Shown here piece by piece: positions 55,070 through 63,219 of a DNA stretch of 63,219 nt. Numbering within the stretch: the stretch's first letter is position 1; each line of letters begins with the position of its first letter. The notes beneath the pieces are model-generated. The model saw only the letters and a list, made by a program, of their open reading frames with translations. It was not told the origin of the DNA and did no database searches. The stretch is from Clostridia bacterium (GTDB lineage Bacteria; Bacillota; Peptococcia; DRI-13; UBA5745): contig JAHDMJ010000028.1 in the NCBI GenBank assembly GCA_018436095.1, positions 1-63,219 on the forward strand, given 5' to 3'. The translations under genes and the position numbers were made by a program.

Positions 55070-55787
55070 TTGCTTTCCCCCAAAGGATATAGTATAAAGA
55101 ATGCCCGGCCAAGGATAAGGCCAACAACCAAATCCAAGCGTCGGAGCCAAAACGTCCCATTTCCTGCGGGAACACCCAAAAAGTGAAAACCGCTAAAAAG
55201 CTCATGGCAATGTCTCTTTTGCCCCGTCTTTGCTTGAAGGGGAGGCAGGCTGCCCCCAGGGACAAGCCCAGCAGCAAAGCCCCGTTGCGAAGAAAACGGC
55301 TGGTTTCCTCCAGAGGCAGCAGGCTATGCAAAAAGCTATTGCGGTAAAAGGCTAAGAAAATTGTTTGCTCATTTATATAAGCAGGATCTACGGCAGAAAC
55401 ATATAAGCGGCCGAGCCAAAGGATGATAAAAAGCTGTACTGCCCAAAAAATCAGGAAACAGGCTAAATAATAGACCGACCAAAGTAAAGCAATCGCTTCT
55501 TCGCTTAAGGAAAGCCTTTGCAGGGTGTATCTGATCTTGCTGCCACCGGACTCATATCCATTCAGGCTTAAAATTAAGCAGAGGACAAGGAAAGCCCCTC
55601 CGCAAACTATGGGAATACCGCTGAGATTAATCAAACCCTCCAGACCTTCCGGATGCACAGAGCTTTTTTGGAGCAGCCGGTAAAACAATGCCGTCTCCAG
55701 GGCCCCCATCAGCAAAAGCAGGCCGCTTATTTTATAGACCGTACTTCTGGCCGCCAGCATCAATAAAGACAAATAACCCCTCATCAT
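55056..55787 (-). CDS. ABC exporter membrane protein 1
   Basis: This 243-residue protein has about six hydrophobic segments (YKISGLLLLMGALETALFY, GIPIVCGGAFLVLCLILSLN, YYLACFLIFWAVQLFIILWL). It resembles the permeases of GntR-controlled YtrA-F-type loci in layout. GAGGAG precedes two ATGs. It is the first transporter gene after the GntR gene. Confidence 0.75.
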   Translation of the reverse strand: MMRGYLSLLMLAARSTVYKISGLLLLMGALETALFYRLLQKSSVHPEGLEGLINLSGIPIVCGGAFLVLCLILSLNGYESGGSKIRYTLQRLSLSEEAIALLWSVYYLACFLIFWAVQLFIILWLGRLYVSAVDPAYINEQTIFLAFYRNSFLHSLLPLEETSRFLRNGALLLGLSLGAACLPFKQRRGKRDIAMSFLAVFTFWVFPQEMGRFGSDAWIWLLALSLAGHSLYYILWGKANEEF

Positions 55788-55875
55788 TATATCTCCTCAT
55801 CGGAAAGCTCCCGCTTTGGCGGTGGTTAATAAAACTTACTGCAATCACCGGGTTTTCAACTGCGGCTACCCGGCT

Positions 55876-56253
55876 TTAAATCCTATCCCAGATATCCTCC
55901 AGCAGCCGCACAGCCTCTACCTTAGAAATCTCCATCTGCTTCATGGACTTCGCCAGCACTCCGACGTCCCCTTCCAATAGCTGAGAACGAATAGCTCCTA
56001 TCTGCTGCTCATTTACCGTCACCCAGCTACCGGCGCCGGCTTGAGATTCGATGATCCCTTCTTCCTCCAGCAAGCGGTATGCCTTCTGAATAGTATTGGG
56101 GTTAACGCCAAGGAGGGCCGACAGCAGCCGCCGGGAAGGCATTTCCTCCCGGTTGTGAATCACACCGGCTATAATGCCTTGCTTAATGTGGCGCACAATC
56201 TGGCTGTAGATGGGGGTGCCATCTTCTATGGTAAAGTGCTCAAATGAAATCAT
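55876..56253 (-). CDS. GntR-family (YtrA-type) repressor
   Basis: The roughly 125-residue protein has only the N-terminal winged HTH (GTPIYSQIVRHIKQGIIAGV, LLSALLGVNPNTIQKAYRLL) plus a short helical dimerisation tail (VGVLAKSMKQMEISKVEAVR). This is the compact YtrA subfamily, which represses neighbouring ABC transporter genes. ATG 56253 is preferred to the TTG at 56277. A perfect 16-bp inverted repeat lies upstream. Confidence 0.9.
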   Translation of the reverse strand: MISFEHFTIEDGTPIYSQIVRHIKQGIIAGVIHNREEMPSRRLLSALLGVNPNTIQKAYRLLEEEGIIESQAGAGSWVTVNEQQIGAIRSQLLEGDVGVLAKSMKQMEISKVEAVRLLEDIWDRI

Positions 56254-56297
56254 TGCTGCTTCGCCGCAACCTCTCAATAGCGTATTACTAGCATAAT

Positions 56298-56335
56298 ACA
56301 GTTAACCGTATTATAGAACTAATACGGTTAACTGT
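56298..56335. promoter_or_regulatory. Operator for the GntR repressor
   Basis: ACAGTTAACCGTATTA (56298-56313) and its exact inverse (56320-56335) are separated by 6 bp. Each half also contains a GTTAAC core. It lies 45-82 bp before the gntR start. Confidence 0.75.
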
Positions 56336-56357
56336 CAAGGTAATAAACGGCTAAGGT

Positions 56358-56377
56358 ATTTAGAAATTTATCTAAAT
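56358..56377. promoter_or_regulatory. ArsR/SdpR operator 1
   Basis: ATTTAGA-N6-TCTAAAT, a perfect palindrome, lies just upstream of the -35 box (TTGACT, 56383-56388) of the rightward promoter. Confidence 0.75.
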
Positions 56378-56382
56378 TACTC

Positions 56383-56410
56383 TTGACTTTTCCTCAGCCA
56401 TGTGTAATCA
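56383..56410 (+). promoter_or_regulatory. Promoter of the sdpR-sdpI-like pair
   Basis: TTGACT (56383-56388) and TAATCA (56405-56410) are spaced by 16 bp, bracketed by two identical-type operators. Confidence 0.5.
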
Positions 56411-56413
56411 TTT

Positions 56414-56433
56414 ATTTAGAAAATCATCTAAAT
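56414..56433. promoter_or_regulatory. ArsR/SdpR operator 2
   Basis: A second ATTTAGA-N6-TCTAAAT palindrome lies just downstream of the -10 box, 17 bp before the start codon. Occupancy would block transcription, as expected for autorepression. Confidence 0.75.
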
Positions 56434-56449
56434 AGTTGAGGTGATATTA

Positions 56450-56734
56450 TTGAGCTTCCCGGAAACTTTCAAGGCTTTGTCCGATCCTGTCAGGCGGGAT
56501 ATTCTCGTTATGCTGAAAAACGGCAGGATGCCTGCCGGAGAAATTGCCCAGCATTTCGACATGACGGGGGCAACAGTCTCTTATCATTTATCACAATTGA
56601 AAAAAGCCGGACTTATTTTTGAGACAAGACATAAAAACTTTATTTATTATGAGTTGAATATTTCGGTCTTTGAAGAAGTTATGCTTTGGTTATCCCAATT
56701 TAGCGGAGGAATGAATAATGAAAACAAGAAATAA
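56450..56734 (+). CDS. ArsR-family repressor, SdpR-like
   Basis: The roughly 94-residue winged-helix protein begins SFPETFKALSDPVRRDILVM, with recognition region GEIAQHFDMTGATVSYHLSQ. There are no metal-binding cysteines, so it is of the SdpR rather than the metal-sensing type. TTG 56450 is chosen because GAGGTGAT lies five bases before it; GTG 56441 overlaps that site. It overlaps the SdpI-like gene by 17 bp. Confidence 0.9.
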   Translation: MSFPETFKALSDPVRRDILVMLKNGRMPAGEIAQHFDMTGATVSYHLSQLKKAGLIFETRHKNFIYYELNISVFEEVMLWLSQFSGGMNNENKK

Positions 56735-57398
56735 CCTTACCGTTCTTATACTGTCATCCATCGTTTGCTTGCTGCCCCTTCTTCTATCCTTTGCGCTATA
56801 CAATGATCTTCCCGAGCAAATAGCTATTCATTGGAACAGCGTGGGAAATCCCGACAATTTTGTTCCGAAGCCACTTGCCGCCCTTGGCTTGCCCTTTTTA
56901 TTTCTCTTCATTAATATGTTTTCTAAAATCCATCTTAATAATGATCCCAAACGCGCCAACACATCAAAAGCAATGCAGATATTCGCTGCCTGGATGCCGC
57001 CGGTTTTATCGCTGATTCTTGTTCCGATTACTTTATTTATTGCTATGGGTATAAATATTTCAATATCCTTAGTAGTCCCTGTATTGGTAGGCCTTTTGTT
57101 CATTATCTGCGGCAACTACCTGCCGAAAAACAGGCAAAACTATACCATCGGCATAAAGCTTCCCTGGACCCTGCATGATGCGGATAATTGGAATAAAACT
57201 CACCGGCTGGCCGGATATTTATATATACTTGGCGGTATTCTTCTCATCGCCGCCGCCTTTATATTTGATAATTCCAGAGCAATTAACGGCCTTTCTCTGG
57301 CAGTCTTTGTTGTGATCCTGCTCGTTATCGCCCCGGTTATCTATTCCTTTTTGCTCTATAAGAAAAAAGCCAGCGGTAAAAACAAAGCTAATGAATGA
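56718..57398 (+). CDS. SdpI-family membrane protein
   Basis: The 226-residue protein has an N-terminal DUF1648 domain (LYNDLPEQIAIHWNSVGNPD) and an SdpI domain (NYTIGIKLPWTLHDADNWNK). It has about six membrane segments. In Bacillus, SdpI gives immunity to the SdpC killing peptide and relays the signal to SdpR. No sdpC-like gene is nearby, so this may protect against peptides from neighbours or sense envelope stress. AGCGGAGGAAT precedes the ATG. Confidence 0.9.
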   Translation: MKTRNNLTVLILSSIVCLLPLLLSFALYNDLPEQIAIHWNSVGNPDNFVPKPLAALGLPFLFLFINMFSKIHLNNDPKRANTSKAMQIFAAWMPPVLSLILVPITLFIAMGINISISLVVPVLVGLLFIICGNYLPKNRQNYTIGIKLPWTLHDADNWNKTHRLAGYLYILGGILLIAAAFIFDNSRAINGLSLAVFVVILLVIAPVIYSFLLYKKKASGKNKANE

Positions 57399-57440
57399 CC
57401 GGCCCGGCGGCGCTGAGCATTGCCTGGCGTACATACCGTT

Positions 57441-57475
57441 AAAGGGGCTAACGCGAATTCTGCGTTAGCCCCTTT
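57441..57475. terminator. Bidirectional terminator
   Basis: A perfect 14-bp stem AAAGGGGCTAACGC (57441-57454) pairs with 57462-57475. It separates the convergent SdpI-like and collagen-like genes. Confidence 0.75.
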
Positions 57476-57521
57476 ATACTTTAATTCATTTTAAGCAACA
57501 TCAACCTAAAAATATGGGTTC

Positions 57522-59006
57522 TTAGGAAATACCCAGACCGGCGCTGGCATAGCCTGCAATGGCGGCTGCCACATCGAGACCGGCTGTGATCTCTACGGAG
57601 AATACCAAAAGTAACCTGGTTCCTGCGGTGACAGGAATGTTTAATCCTGTGGTGATGCCGCTGCTGATATCACCGACGGAAATTAACCCCGTCAGAGGAG
57701 GCGCCAGAGTAACCACTGCGCCGGGCACCGCAACGAAGACATCGTCAGGGGTAGCGGATTGGAACAACTGTGCGGATACCGTCGCAGTTGAGCCAACCAG
57801 GCTGACTGCAGCGCTAATGCTTAAGTAACCAGCCAAGGAGGTGATAACGCCATCCCTGGGCATAGAGAACGCAAGGTTCGTCAACCCCAAGAGATTGATT
57901 GTACCGGTGGCAGCGGAAACACCGGGAAGGTTAAGACCAAATCCAACGGCGCTGGAAGTATTAAGCAATCCGCCTAATACAGTGGTCAAAGCAACCGGTG
58001 TACCTGAAGCAAAGGGAATGATTGCCCCTTCACCAGCAGGGCCGGTCGGACCAGTTGCACCCGTGGGTCCAGTGGGACCGGTGGGGCCGGTTGCACCAGC
58101 TACGCCATCAGCACCAGTTGCACCAGTTGCTCCGGTGGGACCGGTTGCGCCGGCTGCACCATCAGCGCCAGTTGCGCCAGTTGGGCCAGTTGGGCCGGTG
58201 GGGCCAGCTGCGCCATCAGCGCCAGTTGCACCAGTTGCTCCGGTGGGACCGGTTGCGCCGGCTGCACCATCAGCGCCAGTTGCGCCAGTTGGGCCAGTTG
58301 GGCCGGTGGGGCCAGCTACGCCATCAGCGCCAGTTGCGCCAGTTGCTCCGGTGGGACCGGTTGCGCCGGCTGCACCATCAGCGCCAGTTGCGCCAGTTGG
58401 GCCGGTGGGGCCAGCTACGCCATCAGCGCCAGTTGCACCAGTGGGACCGGTAGGGCCGGTTGCGCCGGCTGCACCATCAGCGCCAGTTGGGCCAGTTGGG
58501 CCGATGGGGCCGGTGGGGCCAGCTACGCCATCAGCGCCAGTTGCGCCAGTTGCACCAGTGGGGCCGGCAGGACCGGTTGCGCCGGTTGCGCCGGCGGGGC
58601 CGGCAGGACCGGTTGCGCCGGTTGCGCCGGCGGGGCCGGCAGGACCGGTTGCGCCGGTTGCGCCGGCGGGGCCGGCAGGACCAGTTGCGCCGGTTGCGCC
58701 GACAGGACCTTGAGGACCGGCAGAGCCTTGGGGACCGGCAGGGCCTTGAGGGCCGGCAGGACCGATGGGACCTTGGGGACCAGCGGGGCCGGCAGGACCT
58801 TGGGGACCAGCAGGACCAGTTGGGCCAGTGGGGCCACCGGCGGGACCGGTAGCACCCGTTGCTCCGGTTGCGCCAGTTGCACCAGTAGGACCAGCAGGGC
58901 CGGCGGGGCCAGTGGGACCTACGGGACCAGGCGGACAGCAGGGCGGCCAGGGCCTGCAGGGATCAGGGCGGCAACCGGGACGACAATTTTTGTTATATTT
59001 GTCCAT
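57522..59006 (-). CDS. Collagen-like exosporium protein with BclB-type head
   Basis: The 494-residue protein has a cysteine/arginine-rich leader ([18 protein letters not shown]), about 100 Gly-X-Y triplets (residues 27-325, mostly GPT/GAT/GPA), and a C-terminal domain of about 170 residues. That domain matches the BclB family ([59 protein letters not shown]). Such proteins form hair-like trimers on spore surfaces. There is no signal peptide, as expected for mother-cell spore-coat proteins. AAGGAGAG precedes the ATG, with a sigma-K-like promoter 67 bp upstream. Confidence 0.9.
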   Translation of the reverse strand: MDKYNKNCRPGCRPDPCRPWPPCCPPGPVGPTGPAGPAGPTGATGATGATGATGPAGGPTGPTGPAGPQGPAGPAGPQGPIGPAGPQGPAGPQGSAGPQGPVGATGATGPAGPAGATGATGPAGPAGATGATGPAGPAGATGATGPAGPTGATGATGADGVAGPTGPIGPTGPTGADGAAGATGPTGPTGATGADGVAGPTGPTGATGADGAAGATGPTGATGATGADGVAGPTGPTGPTGATGADGAAGATGPTGATGATGADGAAGPTGPTGPTGATGADGAAGATGPTGATGATGADGVAGATGPTGPTGPTGATGPTGPAGEGAIIPFASGTPVALTTVLGGLLNTSSAVGFGLNLPGVSAATGTINLLGLTNLAFSMPRDGVITSLAGYLSISAAVSLVGSTATVSAQLFQSATPDDVFVAVPGAVVTLAPPLTGLISVGDISSGITTGLNIPVTAGTRLLLVFSVEITAGLDVAAAIAGYASAGLGIS

Positions 59007-59216
59007 CGAATCTCTCCTTAATCTATTTACGACAACTTATCGTTTAAATAGAATTGATAATTTGTCACTATCATTTTATGACATAGCTTATAAAGTGTGC
59101 CCTTTCCACCCCCTACTTTTGTCAACCTTTAATTTTTTTGCAGCTTCTTAAAAGCAAAACATTTCTGGCAGAGGAAGTATTTGATGTATATTAAAAGTGT
59201 GATGTTCAAAAACCAT
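59007..59216. other. Upstream region of the BclB-like gene
   Basis: No gene is present. Positions 59007-59165 are a diverged duplicate of 60909-61062, the region in front of the next collagen-like gene. They include the ribosome site and the sigma-K-like promoter. Confidence 0.8.
59073..59098 (-). promoter_or_regulatory. Sigma-K-like promoter 1
   Basis: On the minus strand AC (59098-59097), 16 bp, then CATAAAAT (59080-59073). This fits the mother-cell sigma-K pattern AC-N16/17-CATANNNT and is repeated in front of the second collagen gene. Confidence 0.6.
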
Positions 59217-60908
59217 TTAGTTACTTAATTGAACAACAGTTAATGAACGATTCAGGTATCCCAGAGCAGGAAAATTCGTACTAATACTTGCTCCTACCTC
59301 ATCTCCTGCTGCTAAAGCGGCTTGAACGACAAACGTTGAACTGCTTCTATTCGCTATATTAAAAAAGGTAGTCGTATCGCCAAAAATCGGTGTGCCATTA
59401 ACAGTAATAATAGCAGTTAAATACGGCTGATCCGGATCTGGGTCGGTAGTAGCTTCAGCATTAATAGATATCGTTATCTGATAAATCCCGCTTTCTCCCA
59501 CCACTAATTCATTGCCCGATAGGCTAGTCGTAATAGTACCCGATAAAGGTCCAACTATACTAAATGGTACGGGAGTGAATGTTGCTCCAGATGTCTCTAC
59601 ACTACCTCCTCTTAAAGACCCAAAACCTAAAACGACTTCTCCTGTGGGGCCTGTGGGACCCGTAGGGCCAGTCGGGCCAGTTGCCCCATCTATGCCATCT
59701 GCGCCAGTAGGGCCAGTCGGACCGGTTGCACCATCTGCACCGTCAGCTCCGATGGGGCCAGTGGCTCCTGTCGGGCCAGTGGCTCCATCTGCACCGTCTG
59801 CGCCAGTGGGGCCGGTGGGGCCTGTAGGACCAGTTGCCCCATCTATGCCGTCGGCTCCAGTAGGGCCAGTAGCTCCCGTCGGGCCAGTGGCTCCATCTGC
59901 ACCGTCTGCGCCAGTGGGGCCAGTAGCTCCCGTCGGGCCAGTGGCTCCATCTGCACCGTCTGCGCCAGTGGGGCCAGTAGCTCCCGTCGGACCAGTCGGA
60001 CCGGTTGCACCATCTATACCGTCGGCTCCAGTAGGGCCAGTAGCTCCCGTCGGGCCAGTCGGACCGGTTGCACCATCTATACCGTCGGCTCCAGTAGGGC
60101 CAGTAGCTCCTGTCGGGCCAGTCGGACCGGTTGCACCATCTATACCGTCGGCTCCGGCGGGACCTGTGGGGCCAGTTGCACCATCTGCACCGTCGGCTCC
60201 GGTGGGACCCGTGGGGCCAGTTGCACCATCTGTACCGTCGGCTCCAGTAGGGCCAGTGGCTCCTGTCGGGCCAGTAGCTCCCGTCGGGCCAGTCGGACCG
60301 GTTGCACCATCTGCTCCCGCAGGGCCGGCGGGACCAGTTGCACCAGTTGCTCCAGTTGCACCAGTTGCTCCCGTAGGGCCGGCGGGACCGGTTGCGCCAT
60401 CTGTACCGTCGGCTCCCGTCGGGCCAGTGGCTCCTGTCGGGCCAGTCGGACCGGTTGCACCATCTGCTCCCGCAGGGCCGGCGGGACCAGTTACACCAGT
60501 TGCTCCAGTTGCACCAGTTGCTCCCGTAGGGCCGGCGGGACCGGTTGCACCAGTTGCTCCCGCAGGGCCGGCGGGGCCGATTGCACCAGTTATTCCCGTA
60601 GGGCCAGTTGCGCCAGTTGCACCGATTGCTCCCGCAGGGCCGGCGGGACCAGTTGCACCAGTTGCTCCCGTAGGGCCGGCGGGACCAGTTGCACCGGTTG
60701 CTCCCGTAGGGCCGGCGGGACCAGTTGCACCGGTTGCTCCCGTAGGGCCGGCGGGACCAGTTGCACCGGTTGCTCCCGTAGGACCGGCGGGACCAGTTGC
60801 ACCGGTTGCTCCCGTAGGACCGATTGGTCTAGGCGGGCAACAGGGTCTAGACGGCCTGCAAGGATCTGGACGACAGCCGGGGCGGCAATTTCTGTTATAT
60901 TTCTCCAT
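59217..60908 (-). CDS. Collagen-like spore-surface protein with jelly-roll-type head
   Basis: The 563-residue protein has a leader almost identical to its neighbour's ([18 protein letters not shown]). About 130 Gly-X-Y triplets (to residue ~425, many GAT/GPT and GADG units) follow. The distinct C-terminal domain of about 135 residues ([49 protein letters not shown]) resembles C1q/TNF-like trimerisation heads of BclA proteins. The head differs wholly from the BclB type. A TAGGAGAG ribosome site and the duplicated sigma-K-like promoter precede it. Confidence 0.9.
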   Translation of the reverse strand: MEKYNRNCRPGCRPDPCRPSRPCCPPRPIGPTGATGATGPAGPTGATGATGPAGPTGATGATGPAGPTGATGATGPAGPTGATGATGPAGPAGAIGATGATGPTGITGAIGPAGPAGATGATGPAGPTGATGATGATGVTGPAGPAGADGATGPTGPTGATGPTGADGTDGATGPAGPTGATGATGATGATGPAGPAGADGATGPTGPTGATGPTGATGPTGADGTDGATGPTGPTGADGADGATGPTGPAGADGIDGATGPTGPTGATGPTGADGIDGATGPTGPTGATGPTGADGIDGATGPTGPTGATGPTGADGADGATGPTGATGPTGADGADGATGPTGATGPTGADGIDGATGPTGPTGPTGADGADGATGPTGATGPIGADGADGATGPTGPTGADGIDGATGPTGPTGPTGPTGEVVLGFGSLRGGSVETSGATFTPVPFSIVGPLSGTITTSLSGNELVVGESGIYQITISINAEATTDPDPDQPYLTAIITVNGTPIFGDTTTFFNIANRSSSTFVVQAALAAGDEVGASISTNFPALGYLNRSLTVVQLSN

Positions 60909-61519
60909 GCAATCTCTCCTAAATCTATTTACGACAATTTATTGTTTTAAATAGAATTAATAATTTGTCACTTCCATTTTATGACACAGCTTATAAAGTG
61001 TGTCCTTTACCTCCCTTACTTTTATTAACTTTAATTTTTGCCAACTCTTTAAAAGCATGAAAAGTTTGTTCCCGAAAAGTGCAGCATCTGCGGTGTTTCC
61101 GGCGATAAGTTTATCAAATACTAAGCCTAAAGCAGTTTACAAAAATTCCTCTCTACACAAATCAAAAGGCGCCCCTAATGAAGTTTACTGCCAAATATCA
61201 GTTTTTTGCTTGGCGTGATTACTTCAAAGGGGTGCTCTTTTTATTATCAAGGTACCCAGCAGTGACGAAGTATACCATAGCTAACTAAGCAAAATGCTAT
61301 TGATCATGAGTACAAATTTGAATAGTTGGGGCCAATGCCTCGAATTCACAAAAATGACATGAACACCCTACCCACCGCTGTGCATAGTGGAATTCCAGAG
61401 AGTTAAGGTTTAAAGGATGCAAAAACATCACTGAATAAATTGAATAAACTCAGCCCGGAATGAGTTTCATCTGCGCATGCTAAAAGGGGCTGTCTCAAAT
61501 GAGGCACTCTTCGATGAAA
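60909..61519. other. Gene-free region upstream of the second collagen gene
   Basis: 60909-61062 duplicates 59007-59165. A long imperfect stem (AGGCGCCCCT near 61170 with AGGGGTGCT near 61230, then CTTTTTATT) could terminate rightward transcripts. The remainder to 61519 shows no gene. The GGGGCTGTCTCAAAT near 61486-61500 resembles ends of some insertion sequences, but no transposase is present. Confidence 0.5.
60976..61001 (-). promoter_or_regulatory. Sigma-K-like promoter 2
   Basis: On the minus strand AC (61001-61000), 16 bp, then CATAAAAT (60983-60976), the same arrangement and distance to the ATG as promoter 1. Confidence 0.6.
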
Positions 61520-62005
61520 CTAATCGATCTTCTTAACAATCAGGGTGGCGTTGGTTCCATTGGCTAGTGTCAGTGACAGTGCAAGCAGGGCGGAAACGGC
61601 CAGATCAAGCACGTTGCCGGCGGCCAGGTTCACCAGTGCGGAGCCGGCAAATTCCGTTGCAGTAGCAATCGTCAATAACTGCGTATTTGTGAAACTCGGA
61701 ATTTCTGTGCCGTTCAGGCGGACAGCAACTGTTGTGGAAGCGCCGAGAGATGCCGTACCACGGAGCATGAAACTGACTTCATACGTACCCGGTGTATCAA
61801 TGGTGATACTATTTGCCGGAGTATAGGTGACATCTGCTGACGGCATCGTATCTGCGAGGGCCACCTTTGTTGCTCCTAAAGGGTGATTGCCAGAACCTGC
61901 GGGGTATCACTGAAGAGGCCACCAAAGGCTTCCAGACCCATTGGACCAGTGGGGCCTGTTGCGCCATCAGCACCGTCTGCGCCTGCCAGGCCGGTGGGGC
62001 CGTTT
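61520..62005 (-). pseudogene. Truncated, frameshifted BclA-type collagen gene
   Basis: The minus strand from about 62005 reads a few Gly-X-Y triplets ([15 protein letters not shown]), then LEAFGGLFSDTPQVLAITL and a TAG stop near 61882. In a different frame the BclA head continues (GATKVALADTMPSADVTYTP, AVRLNGTEIPSFTNTQLLTI, NGTNATLIVKKID) to 61520. The join fits a one- or two-base indel at about 61882. No leader, promoter or long collagen tract lies upstream; similarity ends abruptly near 62005. The 114-residue open part alone could be made from GTG 61864, but no ribosome site is seen. Confidence 0.8.
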
Positions 62006-62061
62006 ATATTAGGAAACTACAAGACAATCCCGGTATAAGGGCAAAAAACAAATAGAATAAG

Positions 62062-62123
62062 AGCTATCCATACAGAAACGCCGCCCCATCGGACAAAAGG
62101 GCAGCGTTTCTGTATGGATAGCT
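62062..62123. repeat. Long near-perfect inverted repeat
   Basis: AGCTATCCATACAGAAACGC (62062 onward) pairs with its inverse ending at 62123, a stem of about 24 bp with one mismatch and a loop of roughly 14-16 nt. There is no T-run on either side, so it is not an ordinary terminator. It abuts the collagen remnant and may be the ends of a small mobile element or a structured leftover. Confidence 0.75.
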
Positions 62124-62265
62124 GTACTTCGGGCCAAGTTGGAGGCATTGAAAAGCCCATTCATGGGGTGCTACGCCAATAAGCGGGAGTTTGAGGGCAG
62201 CCCTCAACGTACCCCTTTGCCAACAGGGCCAAGTCAGCCCGAAGCAAGGTCAGCTCTTGCCGTTT

Positions 62266-63219
62266 TTATATATCAGACAAGCGCACCAATCTAATTGTTC
62301 CTGTTGGGGACTCTATTGCAATCGATATTGGACTCTCTGAGTTGTAGATTGCTCCCAATAGTTCTATAGTGAACTGAGGATCTTCGAAATTAATCAATGA
62401 AACTGTATCGCCCGCATCTAATATTAGAATAGTATTGATAACAAACACGCCGCTTATATCAGAAGCATTGCTTGAATAAGCTCCTGAAGTATAATACGTG
62501 GTAGTGACACTCTCATCGTTTTTTTGCAGCCCCATCACTCCTGAGGAACCTGGTGCCAGTTGTATGCGTCCATCCGCAAGATAAATGCCCGCATTTACAA
62601 CACTGACTCTGCCATCCCCTGTTATTGCAAATGCGCCAGGCGTGTTTGTTGAACTTTCATCTGTAATTGGGATAATTTCTCCAGGTCCAAAAGGTCCTGT
62701 TTCAAAAGTGAAAAATGTTCCTTGCTGAATAAATACGGAGCCTGTGGGGCCGGTTGCGCCATCTGCACCGTCGGCTCCGGTGGGGCCTGTGGGTCCGGTC
62801 GGGCCAGTTGCACCAGTTGCACCATCTGCGCCAGTGGGGCCAGTGGGACCAGTAGGACCGGTTGCACCGTCTATGCCATCTGCGCCATCAGCACCAGTCG
62901 GGCCAGTTGCACCATCTGCGCCAGTGGGGCCGGTGGGACCTGTCGGGCCAGTTGCGCCATCTGCGCCAGTCGGACCGGTTGCGCCATCTGCACCGTCGAC
63001 TCCGGTGGGGCCTGTGGGTCCGGTCGGACCAGTAGGGCCGGTTGCACCGTCGGCGCCGTCTGCTCCAGTGGGGCCAGTTGCACCGTCTGCACCCGTCGGA
63101 CCAGTTGCACCATCTGCGCCAGTGGAACCAGTGGGACCTGTCGGGCCAGTTGCGCCATCTGCGCCATCAGCACCAGTCAATCCGGTAGGACCAGTGGGGC
63201 CAATGGGACCCGTTGGCCC
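62266..63219 (-). CDS. Collagen-like protein, C-terminal part (runs off the window)
   Basis: The frame is open to the right edge, so at least 317 residues are seen and the N-terminus is missing. Gly-X-Y triplets rich in [13 protein letters not shown] run through about residue 155 of the visible part. A third type of C-terminal head follows ([77 protein letters not shown]), again consistent with a small beta-sandwich trimer head. It is probably another spore-surface filament protein in the same strand-wise array. Confidence 0.85.
   Translation of the reverse strand, partial: GPTGPIGPTGPTGLTGADGADGATGPTGPTGSTGADGATGPTGADGATGPTGADGADGATGPTGPTGPTGPTGVDGADGATGPTGADGATGPTGPTGPTGADGATGPTGADGADGIDGATGPTGPTGPTGADGATGATGPTGPTGPTGADGADGATGPTGSVFIQQGTFFTFETGPFGPGEIIPITDESSTNTPGAFAITGDGRVSVVNAGIYLADGRIQLAPGSSGVMGLQKNDESVTTTYYTSGAYSSNASDISGVFVINTILILDAGDTVSLINFEDPQFTIELLGAIYNSESPISIAIESPTGTIRLVRLSDI

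Noticed and set aside
57841-60954. Very long open frames on the plus strand rich in PVGPVAP across the collagen genes (for example 59512-60954)
   Set aside because: They are the antisense of Gly-X-Y repeats, whose codon pattern removes stops on the other strand. They lack ribosome sites and do not match any protein.
61480-61505. GGGGCTGTCTCAAAT resembling an insertion-sequence end
   Set aside because: No partner inverted end, target duplication or transposase fragment could be found nearby.
57522-63219. Triplet-rich tandem repeats as a CRISPR or minisatellite
   Set aside because: They are collagen-like coding sequence read in frame with intact leaders and heads.

Overview
This 63-kb window looks like chromosome from a low-to-mid-GC, endospore-forming Firmicute, probably of the class Clostridia in a broad sense. 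The case rests on the nadD-yqeK-rsfS and proBA order, a YqeY protein beside a DnaE-type polymerase, a FapA (DUF342) protein, TTG and GTG starts behind strong GGAGG sites, and BclA/BclB-like collagen proteins behind what look like sigma-K promoters. I cannot name the genus.

Layout. 1-408 is gene-free and holds one arm of a ~250-bp inverted repeat whose partner lies at about 14993-15248. Between the arms are an orphan lipoprotein amino-acid binding protein and a divergent LysR regulator (409-2588). A long leftward block follows: pcrA, ligA, a DUF1294 protein, trkA, trkH, proB, proA, nadD, yqeK and rsfS (2688-14827). It has an internal promoter for proBA and ends at a strong terminator. 15775-24955 carries a small unknown protein, a P-type cation ATPase under a yybP-ykoY (Mn2+) riboswitch, yerC-like and DUF2007 genes, coaD, dnaE and yqeY. 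25329-31360 holds an unknown protein, tRNA-Pro(CGG), a transaldolase, fapA, and DUF2284, CapA and LUD proteins.

31405-41729 is an 11-gene leftward Tad/Flp-type pilus locus. In transcription order it encodes two CpaE/MinD-like proteins with decayed P-loops, TadA, TadB, TadC, a pilin-like peptide, two TadE-like pseudopilins, a CpaB/SAF-like protein, a prepilin peptidase and a secreted stalk-domain protein. A clear promoter and a 23-codon leader ORF precede it. A 1.2-kb repeat-rich gene-free stretch separates it from nfo.

43853-52344 is a metabolic island: an XRE-cupin regulator, a GntP-family permease, a D-threonine-aldolase/D-serine-dehydratase-like PLP enzyme, a sigma-54 activator, a MalY/PatB aminotransferase and an NhaC antiporter. 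A near-consensus -24/-12 promoter and a perfect 17-bp inverted repeat lie just upstream of the aminotransferase, so activator, enhancer and target can be read as one circuit. 52366-57398 holds a GntR(YtrA-like)-ABC exporter unit with an attached unknown anchored protein, and a divergent SdpR/SdpI-like pair, each with clear palindromic operators.

57522-63219 is a spore-surface region. Three collagen-like (Gly-X-Y) genes, one cut by the window edge, carry three different C-terminal heads, and a fourth is a frameshifted BclA-type remnant. The first two share a duplicated upstream region with matching sigma-K-like elements.
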